In this document: one piece after another, positions 36,101 through 44,744 of the stretch
Position numbering within the stretch: position 1 is the stretch's first letter
How the letters are laid out: every line of letters starts with the position of its first letter
Assembly: GCF_018143015.1 (NCBI RefSeq)
Contig: NC_054748.1
Location: 14,622,967-14,686,966 of the forward strand
DNA: 64,000 nucleotides
Direction of reading: 5' to 3'
From: Lytechinus variegatus
Taxonomy: Eukaryota; Echinodermata; Echinoidea; Temnopleuroida; Toxopneustidae
Translations under genes and position numbers: made by a program
Notes under the pieces: generated by a model
The model's database searches: none
What the model was told of the DNA's origin: nothing
The model's input: only the letters and a program-made list of their open reading frames with translations

Positions 36101-37505
36101 TCAACACCATTCTTCAACACGAACTGCCGGAAATACGTCATATTTTTCGAGGTCAATCCAAACACCAGCCTGATTTCAAGTACGGTGTTGTGGCTGATGT
36201 TGGTGTTGTCACAACACCAACACCAGCTTTCAACACCGTACTTGAAATCACCCATTGTGTAACCAAAGAGGTTCCACTGTGAACACACTTAGTGGTATAC
36301 TTTCAAACACTGTGAACACATTGTGAACACACATTGTGTAATAGGGTTGACACACTTAAGAACACACTGCCAAAAACACTGTGTAACCAAAAACTTTCCA
36401 CTATGAACACACTGCAGCACACTGCTAACACACTGTGATCACATTGTGAGCATACTAAGAACACACTGTGTAATAGCATCACCACACTAAGACCACATGG
36501 TCAACATAGTGTAACCAAAGACAAACTGTGAACACATTGTGAGCACTCAAAAACACAGTGTTTAATTGGGTGGACACACTATGAACACCCTGTCAACACA
36601 CTGTGTAACCCAAAAGGATCAACTGTGAACACACCGAGAGACAGGCTGTGATCACATTGTGAACACAATGTGATCACCCAACGAACACGCTGTGTAATCG
36701 AGTAGACACACTAAGAACACACTGTAAACATAAACGTTCCACTGTGAACATACTGAGTGACACACTGTGATCACACTGCGAACACATTGTGAGCATACGT
36801 AGAACACGCTGTGTAATAGGATGACCACACTAAGAACACTCGGTCAACACACTAACAAAAAACATTCCACTATGAACACACTGTGAACACAATGTAACAC
36901 GTACAGTGCAACCTAAGGGGTTCCACTGTGATCACACTGTGAACGTATAATGAGCACACTTAGAACAAACTGTGTCATAGCTAGGGTGGACAAACTAAGA
37001 AAACACTGACAATACACTGAGTAACCATGGCAAAAGGTTCCACCTTGAACACACTGTGAATACATTGTGAGAACACAAGGAAACACTGTGTAATCAAAGA
37101 TGCTCCACGATGGATACACTGTGTAACACTGTGTTTGTTCCTGCAGGATGATAAGTGACTTACATGCAAGTCCAATTTCTAACTCCATTATCCATTTTTT
37201 TTTATTCACAGATAGCGGAACCCATCTTCATCATGCTGAACGCGTTCCAGGGCCTGTTCATCTTTCTTCTGTACTGTGTTCGTAAACCAATGGTTCGCAA
37301 GCAATGGGGACTGACCTGCCTTGGTCGCGGCCATAGGCAAGACACGACCCTATCCAGTAGTGGCATGCACAGCTCCAAGAACATTTCTGCAGCAAATACT
37401 TGTTCCAGCTCGATGATGAGCTCGATGTCGCACTCGATGCCGATGGAGAAGACCCCGATGCTGGAAGTCCTGGAGGAGAAGAACATTCAAATATCCAACT
37501 TCTAA
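21047..37505 (+). CDS. Adhesion G protein-coupled receptor, ADGRG-like (HRM-GAIN-GPS-7TM), 5' end missing
   Basis: Eleven exons join in phase into 745 codons (744 residues plus TAA). Numbering from the first full codon at 21049: HRM domain about 2-72, GAIN about 85-406, GPS 349-406 with autocleavage between L399 and T400 of CNHLTNF, tethered agonist TNFAVLMD, seven transmembrane helices about 421-670, and a cytoplasmic tail to 744. The family self-cleaves at the GPS and signals through G proteins at the plasma membrane. TWMGVEGYNTYL, VKIFDTYIEKFMLK, WGLPA and NAFQGLFIFLLYC resemble the ADGRG (GPR56/64/126) group; that subgroup call is by eye. The first exon here starts mid-codon, so at least one upstream exon with the signal peptide exists; I could not find it between 16 and 21 kb. 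The ligand is unknown. Confidence 0.9.
21745..21866 (+). CDS. aGPCR exon: HRM domain, second half
   Basis: 122 bases, acceptor GATACACCAG, donor GAG/GTAATT. It continues the frame as DGPVGLAECVGD, then EWLPRDNCGS, supplying the third and fourth HRM cysteines and the second Trp, then VSDLLTDFAE leading to the GAIN domain. Ends on a codon boundary. Confidence 0.82.
22050..22245. mobile_element. MITE-like repeat with GGGCAACATATTGTCCACAC
   Basis: Contains GGGCAACATATTGTCCACAC and CAACTATTGGTTAAAATCTG, which recur at about 41808-41890. It lies in the aGPCR intron after the HRM domain. Confidence 0.55.
22631..22792 (+). CDS. aGPCR exon: GAIN subdomain A
   Basis: 162 bases (54 codons), acceptor TTTACACCAG, donor AAG/GTGTGT, both phase 0. 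The sequence is acidic and predicted helical (NVSDENVIEITEEVAVV through ISKIAEIITMITNIS), as expected for the helical start of a GAIN domain. Two N-linked sequons are present (NVS, NIS). Confidence 0.8.
23113..23510. mobile_element. Outer MITE of a nested pair
   Basis: Left CTACACTACAAAAACGTCGG and right in reverse complement TTACACTGCAAGTAGGCCGG, both followed by TGTTWATTTAACAYCATCC. It is interrupted by the inner element at 23321-23470. Confidence 0.78.
23321..23470. mobile_element. Inner MITE of a nested pair
   Basis: Left GGGGCCTGTTGCATAAAACT, right in reverse complement GGGGCCCGTTGCATAAAACT; both continue TTTTACCTGAGAAA. Confidence 0.82.
25144..26161. mobile_element. Inverted-repeat element with CAGGSGCGGATCCAG ends and internal tandem repeats
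   Basis: Left end CAGGCGCGGATCCAG and right end CTGGATCCGCCCCTG are inverted. The interior (about 25.46-26.0 kb) carries about five degenerate units of about 108 bases, each with GCTCGCGCTTCGCGCTCGCATT-like sequence. A C-run of 14 lies just inside the right end. No transposase is visible, so it is non-autonomous; hAT-like ends are possible but not proven. Confidence 0.72.
27445..27633 (+). CDS. aGPCR exon: GAIN domain helical segment
   Basis: 189 bases (63 codons), acceptor CAAATAATAG, donor AAG/GTATAT, phase 0-0. Encodes VTESVVAIVSNIVEVDNEIL and later EGTLDDIVAAFEEQ, helical and acidic like the previous exon. The preceding intron is 4.65 kb and full of repeats. The open frame runs past the donor into the intron, but the downstream part loses all similarity, so the donor is preferred. 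Confidence 0.78.
29087..29518 (+). CDS. aGPCR exon: GAIN subdomain B with acidic insert
   Basis: 432 bases (144 codons), acceptor TTGTACTTTTCAG, donor GAG/GTAGGA, phase 0-0. Residues 198-341 form the beta-rich GAIN part: HGIVLTVRTD, NVFFVVFSDPSLF, TPVISLSVGE and NLTNPINFTFSP, the last being the typical strand before the GPS. At about residues 234-251 lies a low-complexity run of Asp with Gln, Gly and Lys. Such a loop should be disordered and is unusual inside a GAIN fold. Confidence 0.84.
29962..30156 (+). CDS. aGPCR exon: GPS motif
   Basis: 195 bases (65 codons), acceptor TTGTTTCTAAAG, donor ATG/GTAAAT, phase 0-0. Canonical GPS: C349-V-F-W, GDWSNEGC (C367), then CGCNHLTNFAVLM (C394, C396) with the cleavage site H398-L399/T400. 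A roughly ten-residue insertion between C367 and C394 carries a fifth Cys (C384). All residues needed for autoproteolysis (His, Leu, Thr) are present. Confidence 0.93.
30482..30628. mobile_element. MITE, GGGGCCYGTTGCAGAAAGAG family
   Basis: Both ends read GGGGCCYGTTGCAGAAAGAG in inverted orientation; 147 bases. Intron between GPS and TM1 exons. Confidence 0.85.
31419..31534 (+). CDS. aGPCR exon: linker and TM1
   Basis: 116 bases, acceptor TTTTTATTGGTAG, donor AACAA/GTGCGT. Residues 407-444: DVYREDRSSDQAYK, then TM1 VLTFVGCGLSVISLLITLATYL. Ends with two bases of a Lys codon completed by the next exon. Confidence 0.87.
31678..32250 (+). repeat. CACAGTGT minisatellite array (intron after TM1)
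   Basis: Degenerate tandem array of words such as CACAGTGTTGCACATTGTGT and CACAAAGTGTTTTCAGCGTG, with units of about 50 bases. It lies wholly inside the aGPCR intron between the TM1 and TM2 exons. The open frames rich in Cys, His, Val and Ser here are repeat artefacts. Confidence 0.88.
32338..32621 (+). CDS. aGPCR exon: TM2, TM3 and start of TM4
   Basis: 284 bases, acceptor TTTTTCCGAAAG, donor GGG/GTAAGC. Encodes TM2 (KIFICLCATLLCLYISFIVM), the first extracellular loop with C490, TM3 (IAGLIHYFVLSSMTWMGVEG) and VKIFDTYIEKFMLKASVVAW entering TM4. H-Y-F, T-W-M and E-G are hallmark adhesion-GPCR TM3 residues. Confidence 0.93.
32650..33228. mobile_element. Palindromic element, AAGGTCAAGTCCACCC family, copy 1
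   Basis: Left AAAGGTCAAGTCCACCCCAG and right AATTATTGTTGGGTGGACTT are inverted. Arms of about 200 bases share ATCAAAATCGGAT, AAGTTTCGCT and GATGACGTCAT-like words. Intron between TM3/4 exons of the aGPCR. Confidence 0.83.
33338..33404 (+). CDS. aGPCR exon: TM4
   Basis: 67 bases, acceptor TCCGGATCACAG, donor ATCT/GTGAGT. Completes Gly540 and encodes LPAVIVIVTGFSS, then QEKYIHKD of the second extracellular loop, with two bases of a split Leu codon at the end. It was placed by phase and by the WGLPA junction. Confidence 0.85.
33480..34695. mobile_element. Palindromic element with GAAGGTTTGAGGAAAATCC arms
   Basis: GTGAAGGTTTGAGGAAAATC and ATTTTGACGTCATAGGCGA at the left are mirrored by GTGGATTTTCCTTAAACATTCA at the right. 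The middle holds AT-rich filler and five 16-base CTTCAGGAGTTCTAC units (34376-34450). A family member is at 37986-38472. Intron between TM4 and TM5 exons. Confidence 0.6.
34870..34985. repeat. TTA/TTG/TCG triplet-rich tract
   Basis: Interrupted triplet repeats (TTATTATTG, GTCGTCGTCGTC, ATCATCATCA) in the intron before the TM5 exon; the apparent poly-Leu or poly-Asp frames are artefacts. Confidence 0.85.
35112..35367 (+). CDS. aGPCR exon: TM5 and TM6
   Basis: 256 bases, acceptor CCCTGGCCGCTAG, donor CAG/GTACAA. Begins with the loop-2 cysteine (C563; Cys-Phe here rather than the usual Cys-Trp), then TM5 (IGGLLIPITIIVLVNAVIFA), a basic third intracellular loop (RVRDAKSERRETIERV) and TM6 (AICILLLLGLTWISGYFLLI). 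Confidence 0.9.
35500..37140 (-). repeat. CACACTGTG minisatellite array (intron before TM7), split by a MITE
   Basis: Same word family as the 31.7 kb array but in reverse complement: AACACACTGTGTAACCAAA, TTCCACTGTGAACACACTG, CACACTAAGAACACACTG. It is interrupted at 35606-36253 by an inverted-repeat element. Confidence 0.87.
35606..36253. mobile_element. MITE with GGGTGATTTCAAGYAYGGTG ends
   Basis: Left end GGGTGATTTCAAGCATGGTG and right end (reverse complement) GGGTGATTTCAAGTACGGTG. About 648 bases with internal GTTGGTGTTG words, inserted inside the CACTGTG minisatellite. Confidence 0.82.
37212..37505 (+). CDS. aGPCR terminal exon: TM7 and cytoplasmic tail
   Basis: 294 bases to TAA at 37503-37505, acceptor TTTTTTTATTCACAG. 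TM7 is IAEPIFIMLNAFQGLFIFLL followed by YCVRKPMVRKQW, the canonical family ending. The 70-residue tail is rich in Ser and Met (SSSMMSSMSHSMPME) and ends QISNF; no PDZ-type ending is obvious. Confidence 0.92.
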   Translation: MAEPIFIMLNAFQGLFIFLLYCVRKPMVRKQWGLTCLGRGHRQDTTLSSSGMHSSKNISAANTCSSSMMSSMSHSMPMEKTPMLEVLEEKNIQISNF

Positions 37506-37600
37506 GTAATCAGTGTCCTTACGTGACGTCAAATGGGTGGAGCCATGATCATCAAGTCATGGGCGAAGACATGTGGTTGGAGTCACAGGATAGCTTTTAG

Positions 37601-37985
37601 CCCAGCGCACACTATGCGATCCAATACAACGCAAATTTATAATAAAGTGCATTTTGCATTTAATATTAAAGTTCAAAGAAAAAAAATTACTTCATTTGAA
37701 GTTCGATATAAAGTTAGGAATAACAAAATCATAAATTTCCTTTGCCTATTGTGGAGTAAAATCAGCTTCAAGTCACGGCCAATGTTGACGTCATTGTGAT
37801 TTTAAATTGCATCTGCTTTTACTCCTACAGGGAGGCTCGAATTAGACTGGATTTTGATTCCAGCTGTCGTACCATTATTTATATCTCTGATCGCTAAGAT
37901 ATCATTGGATGGAATGTTCATATCAAATGTTATTATAATTTCTTTGAAAATCAGATTGCAATGAGTCGCATAGTGTGCGACAGGC
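37601..37985. mobile_element. MITE with GCGCACACTATGCGATCC ends, in the aGPCR 3' UTR region
   Basis: Left CCAGCGCACACTATGCGATC, right in reverse complement CCTGTCGCACACTATGCGAC. A partial relative is at about 16296-16380 (GGCTCACACTATCCGATTCC). Confidence 0.75.
37641..37646 (+). promoter_or_regulatory. Candidate poly(A) signal of the aGPCR
   Basis: AATAAA 136 bases after the stop codon. It lies inside a MITE (37601-37985), so the receptor's transcript end may be supplied by a transposable element. Confidence 0.35.
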
Positions 37986-38472
37986 ATAAAGGGATGTTCA
38001 CCCTGACAAAAGAAAATTATTGTAAAAATAGCAGAAGACGGGATGAAGATATTGCCAAGGGTTTGAGAAAAATCCATCAAAGAATAAAACAGTTATTACA
38101 ATTTAAATATTTGATTTGTGACGTCATATGCGAGCAGTATATCGTATAGAAAAAAAATCAATGAAATGTCATTTTCTCAGAAAATTGAAAATGGTACTGT
38201 ACCTTCAGTATATCAATAGACAAATAATTTTATTTCTAAACAGAAAACACAAATAAGTCACCACGAGCCATGACAAATGAGAATGTAAGCACTTCATATT
38301 ACATAACATATGGGGCAGCTGCTCGTTTATGACGTCAAAAATCAAACATTTTGAATTTTAATAATTTTCTCAATCTTTTATGGATTTTCCTCAAACCTTC
38401 ACTAATATTTTTTCATTGTTTTTCTGCTGTTTGTGCGACAAATCTTTCTTCAGGGAAGTACTTCCCCTTCAC
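37986..38472. mobile_element. Palindromic element, GGGATGTTCACCCTGAC family
   Basis: Left AAGGGATGTTCACCCTGACA and right CAGGGAAGTACTTCCCCTT with long arms sharing GTTTGAGAAAAATCCAT / ATGGATTTTCCTCAAAC. A fragment is at 31588-31665. Confidence 0.75.
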
Positions 38473-38574
38473 GATTTGTGAAGCAACGTATATAACATTG
38501 GTATTTCACAAATTTGTTTTGTGCTTACGCAGAAGAAAGTACTCTATTTGGAACCCCCCCCCCACCACAAAAAA

Positions 38575-38800
38575 ATAATAAATAATATATATATTTTTTT
38601 ATTTATATATATATACATCATAAAATTCAATAAAAAAATGAATAAATAAAATAAATAATAAAATGAAAAAATAAGAAATAGATGATTAAGATAGTGAATA
38701 AATGAATAGATAAATAATAATTAAATGAATAACTAAATAATTAAGTAAATAAATAAAAGAAAATAAAATACAAAAAAGTGATTCTTTCAAAATTAACAAA
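38575..38800. repeat. AAT/AAAT-rich low-complexity tract
   Basis: AT-only stretch of AATAAATA-type words following a short poly-C run. Confidence 0.85.
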
Positions 38801-40185
38801 TAAACAAATCAATAATATTGACAAAGATGTTCGGAAAAATATATATCAAATTAATTTGATTAAGTGCTGTATTTTCCAGGTTGTGTTCATTGGCTTTGCC
38901 CTTTCAAAATACCCAAGGCTTCCCCAAAGTTTTAGGTCTTTTTTATAAACTTCTTCATTGCATTCAATTTCACTTTCCCCTCAAAAAACACATCACGTTT
39001 TCAGAAGTTAGAAAGAATTTGAGCTCGTTTTGAGTACCTTCTGAAAACATCTTTGCTGAAATGGTAACGAGTGAATGCAATAGAGAATCACATGGGAGCA
39101 TTATGCCCACTGATATTGTATAGTCATGTACATAGTACAGAGTGAAATGTAATCAATTATTTCATTTATCTAGGATTGTTATAGCGCCATCTATAGGAAC
39201 AAAAAATACCTTTGAACAAGAGAGCATGTATAACAACAGAAAAATCTTTAGTAAGATCGATAAAAGTTTGAATTATAACAATTGGACAAATAATCAGAAA
39301 TTCATGAGCATTTGAATGCCGAAATCACTAATGCTTTGGAGATCCTCCTATTAACGTTGCGTCCAAGGTTTTTGATGTCGCACAAGTAAAAAAAAATGAC
39401 ATTGTTAAGACACACCTGGGCTCCGTAACACAAACGTTTGCAATCAATCGCTAAATACCAATGACCAATCAAGTTCGTTGTTGCACGCGCACTCTGTTTT
39501 AAATACTGACAAGGAACCAATCGGTGCGCTTCTTTCATACTTGCAACTCATCGCAAACCGTTTTAATTCCAAAAGAATGTATAGTACAATGTGGATGTGA
39601 TATCGCGTCCAAACTTTCTTCTTTCTTTTTATTTCATTAAATGAAATTCTAATCATTAAAATATTTCTACAAATTTTCTCTTGTAAACAGAGATTGTATG
39701 CTTTTATTTGTTTCACCGATATTATGCAAAATTTGAACATTCCATTTTTAATATTTATGCGATTTTGGTGAAGTTTGATGCTATTTTATGTCAGTGATCA
39801 ATTTATGTTAAACGCCACCCAGCTTGTCTAAGCATCCCTTCTCCTATATATTTATCCAAAACTGTTTTATTCCCGCTCTATGTTATGACATGTAGTTTGA
39901 AGTGTAATCCGGACTGAAAATTATATCCAAATAAAAAGAGTAAAACACATCAAGAAAAATACGGAAAATATCATTAAAAAATATGAAAAGAATTTGTCTT
40001 TTGAAATTAAGATATACAATTTGATATTAAGATATATAGGTTTATTGTGCTTTATTCACGTAGAGCAGTATTCAAATATTCCAATATATCTATGGTTATT
40101 TTGAAGAAAAAATATATATCCTCACCATGGTCATGATGGTGAAATAGCTAAAGGTAGGCTGATGATGTCCCAACTTTCCTTATTC
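38800..40185. other. Intergenic spacer, no gene seen
   Basis: AT-rich sequence. It contains a fragment of the ATTCAAATGCTCATAA palindromic repeat (39290-39370); otherwise I see no exon, RNA gene or defined element. Confidence 0.5.
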
Positions 40186-40189
40186 TTAT

Positions 40190-40430
40190 GTTACGACGTG
40201 ATACGATTTTTCCAAGGGGGATCCACAATTTTACAAGCTTTGCTTTTAAGTGGATCCCCCTCATTTCCATATCCATTTATGCTCTATATTATACTGTTTT
40301 TTTTTACGAAGTAAGAATGCCCTTCTGTAAAATTGTATTTGATTTGTATTGTTTTATATTACTTTGTATTATGTTTTGAATGGAAATGAAATAAAAAAGA
40401 ATTGAATTGAATTGAATTGAATTGATATCA
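40190..40430 (+). mobile_element. LINE 3' end with (GAATT)n tail
   Basis: GTATTATGTTTTGAATGGAA and ATGAAATAAAAAAGAATTG are followed by about six GAATT units, the typical 3' tail of this kind of non-LTR element. No coding part is recognised. Confidence 0.5.
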
Positions 40431-41315
40431 TAATTTAATACTTTCATACATATTATATATCGCCCTTGTAACAAAATAACCTGGAACAATAATTATCTTA
40501 AATATTAAATCAAAAGTAAATTCAATTTTTTCGAATCAATTTTACATTTAAGAAAATACAAAAGTATAAGCGGGACATATGATATGTTTAGTCTTTGCAT
40601 GAGACACGCAGAGAACTGCTTCACAGAAATAATGCTGAACTTTGAATTGTCATAAATTTGTTTTTCTCTATCCTTCTCTTTTTGGGGCGGGTCTGATTTT
40701 GCTTTATCTGTTTAGATTATGTTATTTTCAGAGTCCCCCTCTAATACAGTTAGATTTCACAGATTTGCCAAGTTCGCTAATAGAGTTGATATAAAAATTT
40801 AATGTACCAGCATTATTGTGGAACTAGTTTAAGATGAAGGAATTGTTTAGCAGTGTTGCCATTTGCTGATCTCCGTCCCCAGATATCGGAATTTTGTTGA
40901 TAAATTTCCAACAAGAGAGAAAAAAAATGATAGCTTGGTGATAAAATAAAATATTGAGATTTATTTAAAAAAAAATGATATTTGTTTCAATTATCAATGA
41001 TAAAGGTTCTGTAAAAGCAATATGAAATTTTAAATTTTGATGATCTCTTGTGATTTCAAGGTTGGTTTAAATGATTTAATATTTTTAGGGTGGATCTGGC
41101 AACACCGGTGTGCAAGTGCGTATTGGCTTTATAACAAGTTATTACGCTTGCCTTTTATACTCGCTTCATTCTTATTACACAGTTTAACCTTTTTAGTCAG
41201 ACCTTCACTCACCATGCTCACAATATCGTTGTACCGAGATTCGATATGATAACGCGATATGTAAGATTATATTGAAAGTTTGATAACTGCTTTTATAACG
41301 TTTCAGGTGACACAA

Positions 41316-41501
41316 CACTTGCTCCGGCGACAACTGTTCTGGGCTTTAATAGTTTCGTCTGAGATGTCGGGTTAGAGTTGCAATAGGGTTTTAGGTTAGG
41401 TTTAGGGTTAGTTTTAGGGTATAGGGTATATAGTGTTGAAGTTGGTCATTCGATTGGTGTATGGAATTCAGAGCGGAGCAATTGTCGCCGGGGCAAATGT
41501 T
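41316..41501. mobile_element. MITE containing telomere-like repeats
   Basis: Ends ACTTGCTCCGGCGACAACTG and (reverse complement) ATTTGCCCCGGCGACAATTG are inverted. The middle reads GGTTAGGTTTAGGGTTAG and similar degenerate TTAGGG-type words. Confidence 0.75.
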
Positions 41502-41804
41502 ATGGATCCGGATTTCGAAAATTCCGGTAATAATGATAGAAATTTTGTGATCTTTGTCTCTCCGAAATAATCTGGATATATTAAATCATGTACACAGTAT
41601 TTTGAAGGAATTAATTTTTTTGTATATTATGGGATGGACATATTTCTGTGTTACTGTATTTCATCAAAATATCTATAGCAATTTACAATGTGATTTTGGT
41701 ACAAATGCGTTGGAAATACCAAAGAATATCTATGTAAGGTAGGCTTATTGTAGTCCTGATTTAAAAAAAATCCAATATTTAACCATAGAGCTAATTAACT
41801 ATCA

Positions 41805-41892
41805 CTGGGCAACATACTGTCCACACAGCTATTGGTTAAAATCTCTCCAAATTGGGTAATAAAAACTAACAATTGGGCAGTATGTTGCCCAA
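41805..41892. mobile_element. Short copy of the GGGCAACATA repeat
   Basis: GGGCAACATACTGTCCACAC ... CAATTGGGCAGTATGTTGCC, an inverted pair; related to 22050-22245. Confidence 0.6.
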
Positions 41893-42355
41893 CAATATAT
41901 GCGACCATTGCTGGTTAAAAATATATATTTATCAAATCAAAAGTAGTAGGACCCTATGTACATGTACATGTGTCATGTTATACCCAAACTCTGTGCGAAA
42001 TGTTTATGTTCTATTCAAGAGAACTTTATCATGTTGTTGTAGATGTAGTAAATGGTAGTATATTCATCATCTATTCAACGCGATTCATTTGTTATTTTTA
42101 TTTGTACAAAATATAAAAGTGGCTTCGAACATTTTTTTAATGAGGCGCTCTCTTGATAGAGAAAACAAACAAAGCTAATAGTATAACTCTAACAAGTTGA
42201 TTTATACAAAGCACCTAACACACTGATAATCCTGATGAAAATAGTATCACAATATATAGCGGCCAATCAATAAAATGCATAAAACTAACTGTGTTTAATA
42301 GCGTTTAGGCGTATACGTTTCTATATGAAAATATAAAAAATCGGAATACATTTCT

Positions 42356-42938
42356 AAAGGTCGAGTCGACCCCAGAACATTTTTTATTTGAATCGATAGA
42401 GAAAAAGAAACAAGCATCACTGAAATAACAAAGTTAACACATTTTAAAGCTTCGCTTATTTTTCCACAAAACAGTTGTATGCACAACTCAGTGACATGCA
42501 AATGAGAGAGTCGATGATATCCCTCCCTCATCATCTCTTTTGTTTTTTATTGCTTGAATTATACAATATTTCAATTTTACAGATTTGACAATAAGGACTA
42601 ACTTGACTTATCAGATACACTTTTCAAATAATGGTAATTCCACATGTTCAGGTAGGAATACAAATTTTGTTTCACATGACAATAAGGAGAAAATTTGAAC
42701 TTTTCATCTTATATATATAATAAAATATTCTTTAAAAATAGTAAGCGATTTAGTTTGTGACATCAGTCTGCTCATTTGCATACCGACCAGGATGTTCATA
42801 TAACTGTTTTGTAAAATTAAGCGAAACTTTATTTTGTCATAACTTTCCGATTTTGAAAGAACTTTCAGTGTTATAGTATGCTTGTTGAACTTTTCTCTTT
42901 TTATATATCTTTTTTGTTGGGGAGGACTTGTACTTTGA
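42356..42938. mobile_element. Palindromic element, AAGGTCAAGTCCACCC family, copy 2
   Basis: AAAGGTCGAGTCGACCCCAG at the left and GTTGGGGAGGACTTGTACTT at the right, with the same interior as the copy at 32650. Confidence 0.78.
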
Positions 42939-42999
42939 AAAATAACAACAGCAAGTCGTGCATGAGGAGAGATCGATGGAGGTAATTTTGTTACCACTG

Positions 43000-44740
43000 T
43001 TATTATAACTTTGCGATTACACTGATTTTTTTTGCCACTCTCTTTCGAGATTTTCAGAGATCATAAAATCCAATGTGGACGAGCTTATTCAGTTTGTCAT
43101 GTTTATTCACAGTAAATCAGGTAATTGTTTTGATTGTGTTAAGAATTCTCTATAGGATCCAGTCCCACGACAGAATGCGATAGATTCGAATCACACTTAA
43201 ATTGTGATTGATCTATATACATTTATCTAGTTAAAATATATGTCTTTGATTTGGGTTTGTTTTAAATTTATCGCTATATACTCTTCGGGTGTCAGTCGTG
43301 GCCTAGAAAGCATTGTTTTGCATTTTATGTATAAATTGTGAAAAGTTTTGTTTGCCTTTGAAATAAATATACCTTTATTCAGTAAGGTTGAATGTGTTCT
43401 GGATAAATACTCTGATCGTGTGATATCTATATCTGTCGGTTCTTTTGCTCTATCTAATGTTGAAGGGTGTATATTAGATCTTTGAAAATCGCATAGGTGC
43501 GATTCATGTATAGTATAAGAGTGCATTCAAACGATTTTTATCTATTTAATAAATCAACTTTATTTCATAATATCTTTCGACCATAGAAAAAAGATGACAT
43601 ACATGGGCCTAACCGACCGTATAATAAAGAACATAAACAATAACACATTAAATGTATAGTTTGAATCTAACATACACCTGCATGTGAATAAATCGACAGC
43701 AAAATCATATTTGTACATCTACTATCAAATGATACAAAATCGTTCTTCTTAACCCTAAAAGGACTGGGAGGACGCTTCGCGTGATATTTCCAAAGCGCGA
43801 AAAGATAGCGCCGCAAAATTTTATTATTTTTTTTTTTTAGGTCTTGAGCAACCTTTGACACCAAACTTTGGAAATACTGGTATAGCAATGCGACGCCATG
43901 TGACTTTTTATGAAACAATGTCATGCCGAAAATGACTCGTTTTTATACTTCGTGTACAAAGTCGATGGGAGATGAAATTCATAAAAGGGTGATTATTGTT
44001 TGTTCTAATGGTCTGCTTAATAAATTTAGGGCTTAATATAGTTTTCAAATGGTCTGTAATTATTTCAAATGAAAAAAACAATGAAAACAAAGAATAAAAA
44101 AATACATGAGAAATTCTAAAAACAAAGAAATAGATCAGGAAAAATTGCCTTTCGCAATTTTTCTTTGTGGAAACCTTTAAATTAGATTACAAAGATGACA
44201 TCTGGGGAAAAATAATGAAGTGAAATTTGGTGTTAAATTTGCAAATAATGTTTTTCACGAATAAATTTGCATATTTATTCATGATAAATAAAAATACTTA
44301 TTTTCAGATTTTAGTTATACTGGCTTGTACAGTTGCAGTTTATATGGTATAGAATCAGTGCGTGCCAAATTTCGACGCGAACGGCGGCCGAGATCAGAAG
44401 GGGATGGGGGGATCATGCCCCCCCCCGTCCTCAATTACATTTTAAATAGCCCATTCCTTTTAGGGGTAACATAAATGTGAGGTTTAACAGGGGATAAAAA
44501 TTAAACATAGATTTGAAATGCGTTTAATGATTTTTTTTGAAGGGAAAAAAAATAACATAGAGAAAAAAAAAACAATCGTATTACCATAAAATGATTATAT
44601 GCACCATCACCCGATTTGTTTGAAAATAAACCACGTTTACTACATGCATGACATGAACCGATTTTTTATTATCTTTTAAAGCAGATAGGATGAAACTCAT
44701 GAATTAAACACTGTTAAATTCTAACTAGAATCTTTAAAAG
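43000..44740. other. Intergenic spacer, no gene recognised
   Basis: Contains an open minus-strand stretch at 43526-43227 (99 codons) without splice context or recognisable domain, a C-run at 44419-44427 and AT-rich sequence. Nothing else could be supported. Confidence 0.4.
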
Positions 44741-44744
44741 AATG

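Noticed and set aside
43227..43526. 99-codon minus-strand frame
   Set aside because: No homology recognised, no splice signals tested well; could be LINE debris or chance.
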